A stretch of DNA of 64,000 nt from Streptomyces hygroscopicus subsp. hygroscopicus. Its GTDB lineage: Bacteria > Actinomycetota > Actinomycetes > Streptomycetales > Streptomycetaceae. The position numbers and the translations under genes were made by a program. This document shows, piece after piece, positions 29,553 to 38,576 of the stretch (position 1 is the first letter of the stretch; each line of letters begins with the position of its first letter). The stretch is taken from assembly GCF_030269125.1 (NCBI RefSeq), contig NZ_BSSM01000001.1, forward strand, positions 744,001 through 808,000, written 5' to 3'. The notes below the pieces were generated by a model. The model was given only the letters and a program-made list of their open reading frames with translations, searched no databases and had not been told where the DNA came from.

Positions 29553-30406
29553 GCCCGGCTCCCGGGGTCGAGGGGTGGTACGACGCTGACGACGTGCCAC
29601 GGCGGGTCGGCCGCGAGCAGGGTGCGCAGCAGGATGTCGGAGCGGGCGGCGGGGACGGTCAGCCGGTGGCGTCCGGGGCCGGTCTCCTCGGCGGCGGCGA
29701 CGAGCCGCGCCGCCTCGGGCGGTACCGGCCCGCCGCCGTGCACGACCACGACCGCGAGCGGCCCGACGACCGGACCGCCGCCGTCCGTACGGGGCCGGAG
29801 CCCGCCGTCGTCCACGGTGTACGTCGCGTCCGGCGCCCCCGCCAGCCGTCGCGGGTCGTGGTCCACGAAGACGACGGCGCCGCCCGCGGCGGTCCGCTCG
29901 GCGACCGCGCGTTCCAGTTCGTCCCGCGCGTCCGCGTCCAGGCCGGTCCACGCCTCGTCCAGGACGAGCAGTTCGGGGTCGGCGAGCAGGGCCTGGGCGA
30001 CGGCGATCTTCTGACTGCTGCCCTTGGACAGCCGGGCCATCGGCGTACCGGCGTACGCGGCCGCGCCGAACCGCTCCAGCCAGGTCCCGGCGGCGCGGGC
30101 GGCGGACGCGCGGGACAGGCCGTGGACGGTGCCGAGCCGGGTCAGGTAGCCGGCGGCCGTGAAGGGCAGCGCGGACGGGAACCGCTCCGGCACGTACGCC
30201 GTGCGGGGCCGGCCGGTGATCCGGCCCTCGGTCGGCGCGTCGAGCCGGGCGAGCAGGCGCAGCAGGGTCGACTTGCCGGTGCCGTTCGCTCCCTCGACAC
30301 GGGTCAGGGTCCCTGGGGCGATGGCGAGGTCGACGCCTCGTAACACCCAGGGGCCGCGGACGCCGTAGCGGCGGCCCACGGCGGTCAGGCGCAGGTCACG
30401 GTGCAT
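29549..30406 (-). CDS. ABC transporter ATP-binding protein
   Basis: 285-residue ATPase, partner of the downstream permease. Walker A is EGANGTGKSTLL, the signature is altered to LSKGSSQKIAVAQALL instead of LSGGQ, Walker B is LLVLDEAWTGLDAD (Ala in place of the usual Pro after Glu), and the H-loop is VFVDHD. A C-terminal extension (about 205-285) is rich in Gly and Pro. The ATG at 30406 (MHRDLRLTAVGRRYG) is preferred over a longer frame. Exporter of unknown substrate; the gene is divergent from the pth2-like gene. Confidence 0.88.
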   Translation of the reverse strand: MHRDLRLTAVGRRYGVRGPWVLRGVDLAIAPGTLTRVEGANGTGKSTLLRLLARLDAPTEGRITGRPRTAYVPERFPSALPFTAAGYLTRLGTVHGLSRASAARAAGTWLERFGAAAYAGTPMARLSKGSSQKIAVAQALLADPELLVLDEAWTGLDADARDELERAVAERTAAGGAVVFVDHDPRRLAGAPDATYTVDDGGLRPRTDGGGPVVGPLAVVVVHGGGPVPPEAARLVAAAEETGPGRHRLTVPAARSDILLRTLLAADPPWHVVSVVPPLDPGSRA

Positions 30407-30468
30407 GGGGCCATTCTGGTGCAGCGCACCGGCCGCGCGGGGCCGGTCCCCGCGACGCGGGACGCGCG

Positions 30469-30506
30469 TTGATCGCCGGGCGGACGGCTTCGTAGGGTGG
30501 CCTGTC
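30469..30506 (+). promoter_or_regulatory. Leaderless housekeeping-type promoter
   Basis: TTGATC (30469-30474) and TAGGGT (30493-30498) are separated by 18 bp, matching -35/-10 elements of HrdB-type promoters. The predicted transcription start falls on or just before the GTG at 30507, and no ribosome site is present, so translation would begin at the mRNA 5' end. Confidence 0.65.
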
Positions 30507-31217
30507 GTGAGCGATTCTCCGATCCCCGCCGAGAACCCCCGCGACGAGGCCCCGCAGTTCGTGCTGCCCCTCGTCGTCCGTATCGAGCGCGACGCGCCGC
30601 CCGCCCGTACCGACGCGCTGGAGACGTCCGCGCGGGCAGTCCTGACACTGCTCGGCGACGAGCGGGCGCTCGGCGACGGCGAGTGGGCCGAGGCGGTGCG
30701 GAACTGGGAGGACGCCCGGATCCGCAAGGTGGTCCGGCGGGCCCGGGGCGCGGAGTGGCGGCGCGCCGGGACGCTGCCCGGCATCACGGTGACCGGCAAG
30801 TCCGCGCAGGTACGGGTCTTCCCGCCGATCCCCCTGGACGGCTGGCCCAAGGACCTGGCCAGGCTCCAGGTCTCCGGCACCGAGCTCGACGACCCCGAGC
30901 CGCCCCTCGACGCCGACCGTGCCGAGCCCGTGCTGTGGCTCAACCCGGAGCTGGCGATGTCCGCCGGCAAGACCATGGCCCAGACCGGGCACGGCGCCCA
31001 ACTGGCCTGGTGGGCCCTGTCCGAGGAGTCCCGCGCCGCCTGGCGGGACGCCGGCTACCCCCTCTCCGTCCGCACCGCCGGCCCCGCCCAGTGGACCCGG
31101 CTCACCCACAGCGGCCTGCCGTTGGTCCGGGACGCTGGTTTCACGGAGATCGCGCCGGGTTCCTGCACGGTGGTCGCGGACCATCCGGCGCTGCGCCGGA
31201 GCGGCCCGCTCGGCTAG
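30507..31217 (+). CDS. Peptidyl-tRNA hydrolase, Pth2-like
   Basis: 236-residue protein whose C-terminal half is a Pth2 domain: VLWLNPELAMSAGKTMAQTGHGAQLAWWAL corresponds to the Pth2 active-site region with its Lys and His/Gln pattern, and FTEIAPGSCTVVADHPA matches the end of the domain. The N-terminal half (about 1-120) is specific to actinobacteria. Pth2 enzymes recycle peptidyl-tRNA; Streptomyces also carries a canonical Pth elsewhere. The GTG at 30507 is set by the promoter just upstream. Confidence 0.8.
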   Translation: MSDSPIPAENPRDEAPQFVLPLVVRIERDAPPARTDALETSARAVLTLLGDERALGDGEWAEAVRNWEDARIRKVVRRARGAEWRRAGTLPGITVTGKSAQVRVFPPIPLDGWPKDLARLQVSGTELDDPEPPLDADRAEPVLWLNPELAMSAGKTMAQTGHGAQLAWWALSEESRAAWRDAGYPLSVRTAGPAQWTRLTHSGLPLVRDAGFTEIAPGSCTVVADHPALRRSGPLG

Positions 31218-31226
31218 GTTCTGCCC

Positions 31227-31260
31227 GGCGGTCCACCGGTGGAGCCGTGATCGGACCGCC
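31227..31260 (+). terminator. Candidate terminator after the Pth2-like gene
   Basis: GGCGGTCC (31227-31234) pairs with GGACCGCC (31253-31260) around an 18-base loop, starting 9 bp after the stop codon. Confidence 0.45.
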
Positions 31261-31705
31261 GCGGCGGCGCGGACGCCGCGGACGACGCGGGCGGGCAGGA
31301 GGCCGCGTTCCGCCGCCCGTCCGCGCCGCTCCCGGGCCGGGCGGCTTCCCGGTACGGTGCGCGGCCGATGAGCCGCTCCGCCCGGCCGGCCCCGCCGGCC
31401 GGCGCGTGCCGCAGTGCGACATCTTCTTGTCTTCTGTGTAACGGCGGTGTGTCCGGCTGCCCGCGGGATCCGGCCGGCCCCCGCCGGCTCGGGCATCCGG
31501 GGTTCCGCAACTTCCCTCCGCCGAAGCGAACTTGAGGGGCATCGCCGTCCCGCGACGTGACCGCGGGCCTCGGGCGCACCCGTTCCTGGAGCCGATGCCC
31601 GAGAGCCGCCCCGCGAAAGTCGCCGCTAGCGGAGTCACGAACCCAGGTGTTTACTGAGGCATCCCAATCGGCCTATTCCAGTAGACGTCTGGAAGGTGCT
31701 TCAGC
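31261..31705. other. Intergenic region before the peptide importer
   Basis: About 445 bp without a gene. A perfect 9-bp hairpin CCGGCCGGC/GCCGGCCGG lies at 31382-31402, and a similar CCGGCCGGC...GCCGGC structure near 31470. Toward the importer there is a weak promoter-like pair, TTTACT (31650-31655) and TATTCC (31674-31679), with 18-bp spacing, followed by the palindrome AGACGTCT (31683-31690) and the ribosome site GGAAGG. The palindrome is a possible operator for the XRE-cupin regulator encoded at the other end of the module. Confidence 0.4.
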
Positions 31706-33349
31706 ATGCCATCGACCTCAGGACCGGCTTCCTCCGGCCGGCGCACCCTACTCAAGACCGTTCTCGCCGGGGCGAGCGTGCTGTCGGCCTCGGCGCTCCT
31801 GGAGGCGTGCGGGGCCCAGCCGTCCGGGAAGGCGTCCGCCGGCGCGGCCGCGACCGCCGGCGCGGACACCGGCAAGCAGATCGCCCTCCTGCGCGTGGCC
31901 CTGCCCGGCTCGCTCTCCAACCTGTATCCGGGCCAGGAGTCCGGCATCCTCAACTACATCGTGGCCGGCATCTGCATGGAGGGCCTGTTCGGCGTCGATC
32001 CGTCGGGGCAGCTCGTGCCCGGCCTGGCGACCAAGGTCCGCAAGGCAGGCGCCAAGCGGTACGTCTACACGATCCGGTCGGACGCGAGGTTCCAGGACGG
32101 CAGCTCGGTCACCGTGGCGGACATCCTCTACTCCATCGAGCGGGCCCGGGACACCGCGACCTCCCCGAGCACCGCCGCCTACTGGGCGGACCTCGACACC
32201 GCCGAGCAGACCGGCGACCACGAGATCACCCTCACCAGCAAGAGCGGCGACGAGTCCTTCGTCTGGCTCCCCTCCAACGCCGACGCCCTGTGGATCCTCC
32301 CCAAGAGCACCTGGCGGAAGGCCGGGGGCAGGATCGGCACGGCCTCCGCGCTGCCGCTGGGCTCCGGCCCGTACAAGGTCACCGACTTCGCCCCCGACTC
32401 GCACGTGGAGTTGGAGCGGGTGGACACCTGGTGGGGCACCGCCCCGAAGGCCGCCAGGATCCGGTTCGACTTCATCCCCGACGACAACACCCGGCTACTG
32501 GCCTGGAAGGCCGGCAAGGCGGACCTCGCGCTCAACGTACCGCCGGCCGCCTTCCGCCAGTGGGAGAGCGCCCCGCGCACCCGGGTCGTCTACAGCCCGG
32601 ACCGCTCCTACGTCGGACTGACCTTCAACACCACCGTCAAACCGTTCGACGACGCGCACGTGCGCAAGGCCATCGCCCACGCCGTCGACCGGCAGGCGAT
32701 CGTCCGGGACATCCTGCGCGGCCACGGGGCGGTCGCCACCGCGCTGTCCACCCCCGAGCAGTTCGGCGGCCTGTGGAGCTCCGCCGAGGCCACCCGGCGG
32801 CTGGCGGCGGTCCCGCAGTACGACTACAGCCTGGACGAGGCCCGGCGGGAACTGGCCGAGTCCTCCGTGCCCAAGGGCTTCACCACGAGCATCTCCTACC
32901 CCGACACCGGCCCGCAGCTGGGCACGGCCGCGCTGGCGCTGGCCGCCGACCTGAAGAAGATCGGCATCACCCTGCACGTCGAGGAACTCCCCATCGAGCA
33001 GTGGCTCTCCCGGCTCGGCACCCACCCGGGCCTCGGCTACATGTGGTACTTCAACACCACCGGCGACCCCGGTGAGCTGGCCTCCTGGCTGCTCGGCGCG
33101 GACAACCCCGCCCGGTACGCCAACCGCCGGGTCACCGCCCTGCTCACCGAAGCCGGAACCGAGGCGGACCCGGCGAAGCGCGCCGAGCTGCTGATCCAGG
33201 CGCAGAGCGCCCAGGCCGCCGACGTCGCCTACGCGCCGTTGTGGTGGGGCCAGTCCGCCGTCGCGCTGACCGACGCGGTGGGGCTGAAGGACTACACCTC
33301 CTACACCCTGCTGGGTGAGTGGCCGAGCCGGGTGTACGCGGCGAGATGA
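31706..33349 (+). CDS. Peptide/opine-type ABC transporter substrate-binding lipoprotein
   Basis: 547-residue SBP family 5 protein (DppA/OppA type). The N-terminus has a twin-arginine motif (GRRTLLK) followed by a hydrophobic stretch and a lipobox LLEAC, so it is probably a Tat-exported lipoprotein. Family markers include YVYTIRSDARFQDGSSVTVADILYSIERA, GSGPYKVTDF and HVRKAIAHAVDRQAIV. A GGAAGG site precedes the ATG. It is the first gene of a five-gene, tightly packed unit (binding protein, two permeases, fused ATPase, C39-like protein). Di- or oligopeptides are the likeliest ligands, but nickel or opines are not excluded. Confidence 0.92.
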   Translation: MPSTSGPASSGRRTLLKTVLAGASVLSASALLEACGAQPSGKASAGAAATAGADTGKQIALLRVALPGSLSNLYPGQESGILNYIVAGICMEGLFGVDPSGQLVPGLATKVRKAGAKRYVYTIRSDARFQDGSSVTVADILYSIERARDTATSPSTAAYWADLDTAEQTGDHEITLTSKSGDESFVWLPSNADALWILPKSTWRKAGGRIGTASALPLGSGPYKVTDFAPDSHVELERVDTWWGTAPKAARIRFDFIPDDNTRLLAWKAGKADLALNVPPAAFRQWESAPRTRVVYSPDRSYVGLTFNTTVKPFDDAHVRKAIAHAVDRQAIVRDILRGHGAVATALSTPEQFGGLWSSAEATRRLAAVPQYDYSLDEARRELAESSVPKGFTTSISYPDTGPQLGTAALALAADLKKIGITLHVEELPIEQWLSRLGTHPGLGYMWYFNTTGDPGELASWLLGADNPARYANRRVTALLTEAGTEADPAKRAELLIQAQSAQAADVAYAPLWWGQSAVALTDAVGLKDYTSYTLLGEWPSRVYAAR

Positions 33350-34302
33350 CCCGGCAGATCCTCGTCTTCCTCGTCCGCCGCCTGGGCATGACGGTGCTGC
33401 TGCTGCTCGCGCTGTCGCTGCTGGTGTACGGGCTGATGTTCCTTGCGCCCGGGGACATCGCCCGCAATCTGCTGGGCACGAGGAACGCCACACCGCAGGC
33501 GCTCGACCAGGTCCGGGCGCAGTACCACCTGGACAAGCCCTTCCTGTGGCAGTACACGCACTGGCTGTCGCACGCGCTCACCGGTGACTTCGGCACCTCC
33601 ATCCGCACCGGTGCGCCGGTCGGCCGGATGATGCGCGAGCGCCTGGGTCTGACGGCGGCGGTCTCCGGTCTCGCCTTCCTGCTGTCGGTGCTGGCCGCGG
33701 TCCCCGCCGGGGTGGTCGCGGCGCTGCACCGCGGTGAATGGCTGGACCGGGCGCTGGTGGGCTGGTCCGTGGTCGGGATCAGCGCCCCCGGGTTCGCGGT
33801 GGGCCTGATCCTGCTGTACGTGTTCGCGGTGGGCCTGGGCTGGTTCCCGGTCTACGGGACCGGCTCCGGGTTCCTCGACAGCCTGTGGCACCTGGTCCTG
33901 CCCGCGGTCACCCTCGCCCTGGGCCTCGGAGCCTTCGTGGTGAAGCTGACCCGGGCGGCGGTGGCCCGCGAGCTGGACGAGGACTACGTGGTCTTCGCCC
34001 GCAGCCGGGGCCTGGGACGCGCCAGGGTGCTGGGGATCGTGCTGCGCAACGCCGCCGTCCCCGTCCTCACGAGCCTCGCGCTGATGGTCGGCTACCTGTT
34101 CGGCGGCACCCTGCTGGCCGAGGTGACCTTCGCGCTGCCCGGCCTGGGCGCGCTCCTGGAGCAGTCGGTCCTGTTCAAGGACTTCCCGGTGGTGCAGGCA
34201 CTGACCGTGGTGGTGGCCGTGTTGATCTCGCTGACCGCGCTGCTGGCCGACCTCGCCTATCTGACGGTCGACCCGCGCATACGCAACCGGATGGCGCGGT
34301 GA
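33346..34302 (+). CDS. Peptide ABC transporter permease, DppB-like
   Basis: 318-residue permease of the DppB/OppB family, with about six membrane segments. QVRAQYHLDKPFLWQYTHWLSHALTGDFGTSIRTG is the family N-terminal signature, and the EAA loop is LDEDYVVFARSRGLGRARVLGIVLRNA. The ATG overlaps the binding-protein stop (ATGA), so translation is coupled. Confidence 0.94.
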   Translation: MTRQILVFLVRRLGMTVLLLLALSLLVYGLMFLAPGDIARNLLGTRNATPQALDQVRAQYHLDKPFLWQYTHWLSHALTGDFGTSIRTGAPVGRMMRERLGLTAAVSGLAFLLSVLAAVPAGVVAALHRGEWLDRALVGWSVVGISAPGFAVGLILLYVFAVGLGWFPVYGTGSGFLDSLWHLVLPAVTLALGLGAFVVKLTRAAVARELDEDYVVFARSRGLGRARVLGIVLRNAAVPVLTSLALMVGYLFGGTLLAEVTFALPGLGALLEQSVLFKDFPVVQALTVVVAVLISLTALLADLAYLTVDPRIRNRMAR

Positions 34303-34310
34303 GGAGAACA

Positions 34311-35138
34311 ATGAGGACGACAAGAAGCCGAGGGCCGCTGGCCCCCGCCCTCTCGGCCCTGCTGCTGGTGGCCGCCGCGCTGTGCGCGGCGGCGGGCACC
34401 CTGATCGCCCCGCACGCACTGGACCAGAACCTCTACACCGGTGTGGTGGGCGCCGGGGTGGACGGCCATCTCCTCGGCACCGACCAGCTGGGGCGCGACA
34501 TCCTGCAACTGTCGGTCGCCGGGGCGCGCTCGGCGCTGGTCGGCCCGGTGCTGGTGGCCTGCGGCTCCATGCTGCTCGGCGCCTGGCTCGGCATGATCGC
34601 CGGCTACCACGGCGGAGTGCTGGACGCGCTCGTCGGCCGCTACACCGATCTGGTGCTGGCGCTCCCCGCGGTACTGCTCGCCGTGGTGGTGGCCGGGCTG
34701 CTGGGCGGCGGCTACTGGGTCACCGTCGCCGTTCTGACGGTGCTGTTCTCACCCTCGGACGTCCGCCTGGTCAGAGCCGCCGTACTGGAGCAGACCACCC
34801 GCCCGTACATCGACTCGGCTCGGCTGCTGGGCATCAGGCCCGGACGGATCATGATCCGGCACATCCTGCCCAACATCGTGCCCACCGTCGTCGCCAACGT
34901 GCTGCTCAACGTGGCCTTCGCCCTGGTCGCGCTGTCCTCGCTGTCCTACCTCGGACTCGGTGCGCCCCCGGGCGCGCCGGACTGGGGAAGACAACTGGCC
35001 GACGGCCGTGACCTGCTCGGCGACAACCCGCTCGCCTCGATCGTCCCGGGAGTACTCATCATCCTCACCGCGACCGCCGTCAACCTGCTCGGCGACTGGG
35101 TCTTCGAGCGTCTGGACCGTACGGTGGCGGTCCGATGA
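34311..35138 (+). CDS. Peptide ABC transporter permease, DppC-like
   Basis: 275-residue permease of the DppC/OppC family. GHLLGTDQLGRDILQLSVAGARSALVGP is the DppC signature, and the EAA loop is YIDSARLLGIRPGRIMIRHILPNI. The ATG at 34311 follows GAGGAG in the 8-bp gap after dppB-like; an upstream GTG at 34299 overlapping that gene is possible. The final segment ends just before the ATPase start, which overlaps by 4 bp. Confidence 0.94.
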   Translation: MRTTRSRGPLAPALSALLLVAAALCAAAGTLIAPHALDQNLYTGVVGAGVDGHLLGTDQLGRDILQLSVAGARSALVGPVLVACGSMLLGAWLGMIAGYHGGVLDALVGRYTDLVLALPAVLLAVVVAGLLGGGYWVTVAVLTVLFSPSDVRLVRAAVLEQTTRPYIDSARLLGIRPGRIMIRHILPNIVPTVVANVLLNVAFALVALSSLSYLGLGAPPGAPDWGRQLADGRDLLGDNPLASIVPGVLIILTATAVNLLGDWVFERLDRTVAVR

Positions 35139-36841
35139 ACGCGCCGCTGCTGCGCGTCCGCGGTCTGCGGGTCACCGGCCCGCAGGGCACCATCGTCACC
35201 GACGTGGACCTCAGCCTGGAACACGGCGGCACGCTGGGCGTCGTCGGCGAGTCCGGCTCCGGGAAGTCGCTCGCCGTGAAGGCGCTCAGCGGCCTGCTGC
35301 CGCGCGGCCTGCACGCCACCGGCGAGATCGAACTGGACGGCGAACCGCTGGACCCCGACGGCTCGGCGCCGCAGTGGAGGCGGATCCGCGGCTCCCGGAT
35401 CGTCACCCTGCCGCAGGATCCGTTCACCTCCCTCTCGCCGCTCCACCGCTGTGGAACACAGATCGGCTGGGCGGTGGCCGACCGGCACCGCCGCGCCCAG
35501 CGGGTGGCCGAACTGCTGGCCGAGGTCGGGCTGCCCGCCGAGGTGGCCCGCCGCCACCCCTTCGAACTCTCCGGAGGAATGCGCCAGCGGGTGGCCATCG
35601 CCGCCGCCCTCGCGGGCGACCCCCAGCTGCTCATCGCCGACGAGCCGACCACGGCCCTGGACGTGAGCACCCAGGCCGAGGTGCTGGACCTGATCGCCCG
35701 GTTGCAGCGCGTCCGGCGGATGGGCGTCGTCCTCATCACCCATGACCTCGCCGTGGCCCGCAGCCGCGCCGACCAGATCATGGTCATGTACGCCGGGCGC
35801 GTGCTGGAGAGAGGTCCGGGCAGCGAGGTCCTGGAGCGGCCCGCACACCCCTATACGGCACGGCTGGCCGCCTGCGACCCGCCGCTGGACGTGCGGCTGG
35901 CGTCGCTGCCGGCCATCCCCGGATCGGTGCCGCCACCGCACACCGTGGGCGTCGAGTGCTCCTTCGCGGCGCGCTGCGCCCTGACCGTCGACGCCTGCCG
36001 CACCACCGTGCCCCGGGCGGTCGAGGTGCGCCCCGGCCATCTGGCGGCCTGCCTGCGGATCGGACAGGCCGACCCGCGGCCGCCGGTCGCCGAGGCACCC
36101 GAGCACGGCGGTGCGCGGGAGGGGGCCGCCCCGGCACTGACCGTCCGCGGTCTCGCGAAGCGCTTCCGGGGCGCCCCGCACCCGGCGCTGGACGGGGTCG
36201 ACCTGACGGTACGCCAGGGCGAGGCGGTCGCCGTGGTCGGCGAATCAGGCTCCGGCAAGACCACGCTGGCGCGCTGCATCGTGGGCCTGGAGCGGCCCGA
36301 CGAGGGCACCGTCGAGATTCCCGGCCTCCCGGCCGGACCCCAGCGGATACAGATCGTGTTCCAGGATCCGTACTCCGCGCTCAACCCCGGCCTCACCATC
36401 GGTGCCTGCCTGCGTGAGGCGCTGGCCGTCGCCGGGCGGCCGGCCTCGGATGTGGCCGGACTGCTCGCCCTCGTCGGGCTGCCCGCCGACCACGCCCGCC
36501 GCCGGCCCCGCGCGCTGTCCGGCGGGGAACGGCAGCGGGTGGCCATCGCACGGGCACTCGCCCCGCGCCCCAAGGTCCTGATCTGCGACGAGTCGGTGTC
36601 CGCGCTGGACGTCTCGGTGCAGGCCGGGGTGCTCAACCTGCTGTCCAGGCTGCGCCGCGAACTGGGGCTGTCCCTGGTCTTCATCACCCACGACCTGGCC
36701 GTGGCCCGGCAGGTCGGGGACCGGGTGCACGTCATGTACCGGGGGCGTGTGGTGGAGAGCGGTCCGGCGCACACCGTGCTGTCCGCCCCCACCCATCCGT
36801 ACACCCGGCGCCTGCTGGCCTGTCGGCCCGCCGCCCGTTAG
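35135..36841 (+). CDS. Fused peptide ABC transporter ATPase (DppD-DppF type)
   Basis: 568-residue protein with two complete ABC ATPase domains. The first (about 1-250) has GESGSGKSLAVKAL, LSGGMRQRVAIAAAL and LLIADEPTTALDVSTQAEV, followed by the oligopeptide-transporter C-terminal motif with Cys residues (VECSFAARCALTVDACR). The second (about 335-560) has GESGSGKTTLARC, LSGGERQRVAIARAL and VLICDESVSALDVSVQA. In the second domain Walker B is followed by Ser rather than Pro. One polypeptide thus serves both permeases. Confidence 0.95.
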   Translation: MNAPLLRVRGLRVTGPQGTIVTDVDLSLEHGGTLGVVGESGSGKSLAVKALSGLLPRGLHATGEIELDGEPLDPDGSAPQWRRIRGSRIVTLPQDPFTSLSPLHRCGTQIGWAVADRHRRAQRVAELLAEVGLPAEVARRHPFELSGGMRQRVAIAAALAGDPQLLIADEPTTALDVSTQAEVLDLIARLQRVRRMGVVLITHDLAVARSRADQIMVMYAGRVLERGPGSEVLERPAHPYTARLAACDPPLDVRLASLPAIPGSVPPPHTVGVECSFAARCALTVDACRTTVPRAVEVRPGHLAACLRIGQADPRPPVAEAPEHGGAREGAAPALTVRGLAKRFRGAPHPALDGVDLTVRQGEAVAVVGESGSGKTTLARCIVGLERPDEGTVEIPGLPAGPQRIQIVFQDPYSALNPGLTIGACLREALAVAGRPASDVAGLLALVGLPADHARRRPRALSGGERQRVAIARALAPRPKVLICDESVSALDVSVQAGVLNLLSRLRRELGLSLVFITHDLAVARQVGDRVHVMYRGRVVESGPAHTVLSAPTHPYTRRLLACRPAAR

Positions 36842-36896
36842 CCGCGGCGGGAGCCGGGCCACGCCCGGCACCCCGAGCGAGAAAGAGGAAGAACCC

Positions 36897-37976
36897 GTGT
36901 CTGTGCACGTCGACGTACTACCGGTGACCGGCGATGTGGCCGACGTCGCCGACGGGCTCGGCGCCCTGCCCGAGGAACTGCTGCGGCGCTGGAGCCGGCG
37001 CGGCGGTGTCCAGGTCGCCACCCTGGCCACCGCCAGGGTCGACGGCGAACTGGTGGGAGCCGCCTTCGAGGTACACCGCCCGCTGACCGCGTACCGGAAG
37101 ATCGTCGACGTCTGGGCGCCGGAACCCCCCACCGAGCGGCTGCTGGTCGAGACCCTGGAGCAGCGGGCCTGGCGCGAGGGGGCCGTCGTGGTCAAGCGCG
37201 AGTTCCGTGCCCGGGACGACGCCTGGCGGCGCTCGCTGGACTACGGCTGGGCGGAGGCGCCGGCCCCCCGCTGGGCCGGACCGGTGGCCGGACCGCACCA
37301 GCCCGGAACCGTCTTCGGCCAGGTGCGCCACCGCGGCGGAGCACCCCGCCGGACGGTGCCCTACATGCGGCAGACCACCGACTTCACCTGCGGGCCGGTG
37401 GCACTGCAGATGGGCCTGTCCGCGCTCGGGCTGCTCGCGCGGCCCACCCGGGAGGACGAGCTGCGGCTGTGGCGCCGGGCCACCACCGCCGGCGGCTGCG
37501 ACCCGCTGGGCCTCGCCCTGGCGGCGGCCGACCGCGGCGCGGTCCCCCAGGTGCTGTTGTCCACCGAACGGCCCGTCCTGCTCGAACTGTGCCGCGACGA
37601 CGAGGACCGGGATCTGCACGCCTTCGTCCAGCGGGGCTTCCGCGCGGAGGCCGCCGAGCGCGGCCTGAGCGTGCGCACCGAGACCTTCGACCTGGACACC
37701 CTGCGCGCGGCACTCGCCGACGGCGCCCTCGCGCTGGTCCTGGTCGAGCAGTTCGGCATGCACGACGAGAGCTGTCCGCACTGGATCGTGGTGCACGACG
37801 TGGACGGGGACACCTTCTACGCCAACGATCCGTGGACCGACGCGCACCTGGGCGAGACCTACCTGGACGCGCACGACCTCCCGCTGCCCGCGGCGACCCT
37901 GGACCGGCTGGCCTGGTACGGAAAGCCCAGCTACCGGGGCCTGCTGCTGCTGCGCGGCGAGGGCTTGGGCCACTGA
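36897..37976 (+). CDS. GNAT-like N-terminus fused to a C39-family cysteine peptidase-like domain
   Basis: 359-residue cytoplasmic protein. The first 125 residues look like part of a GNAT acetyltransferase fold (VATLATARVDGELVGAAFEVH..., then LEQRAWREGAVVVKREF). The remainder is a C39_2-type peptidase domain: Cys165 in TDFTCGPVALQM, His295 in CPHWIVVHDVDG and Asp311 in YANDPW make a papain-like triad. No transport domain or signal peptide is present, unlike bacteriocin C39 exporters. It begins 55 bp after the ATPase with an AGAGGAA ribosome site, so it belongs to the importer unit; processing of an imported peptide is the obvious hypothesis. Substrate unknown. Confidence 0.8.
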   Translation: MSVHVDVLPVTGDVADVADGLGALPEELLRRWSRRGGVQVATLATARVDGELVGAAFEVHRPLTAYRKIVDVWAPEPPTERLLVETLEQRAWREGAVVVKREFRARDDAWRRSLDYGWAEAPAPRWAGPVAGPHQPGTVFGQVRHRGGAPRRTVPYMRQTTDFTCGPVALQMGLSALGLLARPTREDELRLWRRATTAGGCDPLGLALAAADRGAVPQVLLSTERPVLLELCRDDEDRDLHAFVQRGFRAEAAERGLSVRTETFDLDTLRAALADGALALVLVEQFGMHDESCPHWIVVHDVDGDTFYANDPWTDAHLGETYLDAHDLPLPAATLDRLAWYGKPSYRGLLLLRGEGLGH

Positions 37977-37993
37977 GGCGCGGGGCACCGGCA

Positions 37994-38027
37994 CCGGGCG
38001 GCCCTCATGCGTCCGGTGTCCGCCCGG
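37994..38027. terminator. Candidate bidirectional terminator
   Basis: CCGGGCGG (37994-38001) and CCGCCCGG (38020-38027) form an 8-bp stem with an 18-base loop in the 57-bp gap between the convergent C39-like and regulator genes. Confidence 0.4.
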
Positions 38028-38033
38028 CGGCCG

Positions 38034-38576
38034 TCACTCCGAAGGCATCGACAGCACGGTGACCAGCCGCACCGGCCGCCCGCCCGCGACGTACCGGTGC
38101 TCGGCCTCGCCGGAGAAACGCACCGCCTCACCCGTCCGCAGCGGCACCGACCACTGCCCGACCTCCAGCGTCACCTGCCCGGACACCACATAGGTGAACT
38201 CGTCGGACCCGCGGCCGTGCGGGGCGCTCTCGTGGGAGTGCCGGGCGGCCACGGTGGCCTCGTAGAACTCCACACGACGCCGGTCCGGGCTGGAGAACAG
38301 GGTGCGGGTACCGGCCTCCACGACATGGGCCGGCAGCACCTGCGGCTCGTAGAGCGGGGTCCGGATCAGCTCGGCGAGATCCAGGCCGAGGGCGGCGCCG
38401 ACCGCCAGGAGCACCTCCAGGGTGGGGTTGGCGACCCCCCGCTCCAGCTGCGACAGCAGGGCCTTGCTGACACCCGCGCGGTCGGCGAGGTCGCGAAGAC
38501 TCAGTTCCTGGGCATGCCGGGCGTATCGCAGATTCGCGGCAATCGCCGAGCGCAGCCGCTCCGTTGCGTCGTTCAT
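38034..38576 (-). CDS. XRE-family transcriptional regulator with C-terminal cupin
   Basis: 180-residue regulator. Residues about 8-65 form an XRE HTH (LRYARHAQELSLRDLADRAGVSKALLSQLERG), and residues about 105-175 a small cupin (HSHESAPHGRGSDEFTYVVSGQVTLEVGQWSVPLRTGEAVRFSGEAEHRY) that would bind a small effector. The ATG at 38576 has TAGGGT eight bases upstream, so the transcript may be leaderless. It is convergent to and directly beside the importer/C39 unit and probably controls it, perhaps sensing the imported compound or a product. Confidence 0.88.
   Translation of the reverse strand: MNDATERLRSAIAANLRYARHAQELSLRDLADRAGVSKALLSQLERGVANPTLEVLLAVGAALGLDLAELIRTPLYEPQVLPAHVVEAGTRTLFSSPDRRRVEFYEATVAARHSHESAPHGRGSDEFTYVVSGQVTLEVGQWSVPLRTGEAVRFSGEAEHRYVAGGRPVRLVTVLSMPSE

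Noticed and set aside
36897..37976. C39 domain as sign of a bacteriocin/lanthipeptide export system
   Set aside because: The protein has no ABC or membrane domain, the linked transporter has a binding protein and is an importer, and no double-Gly leader peptide is seen.
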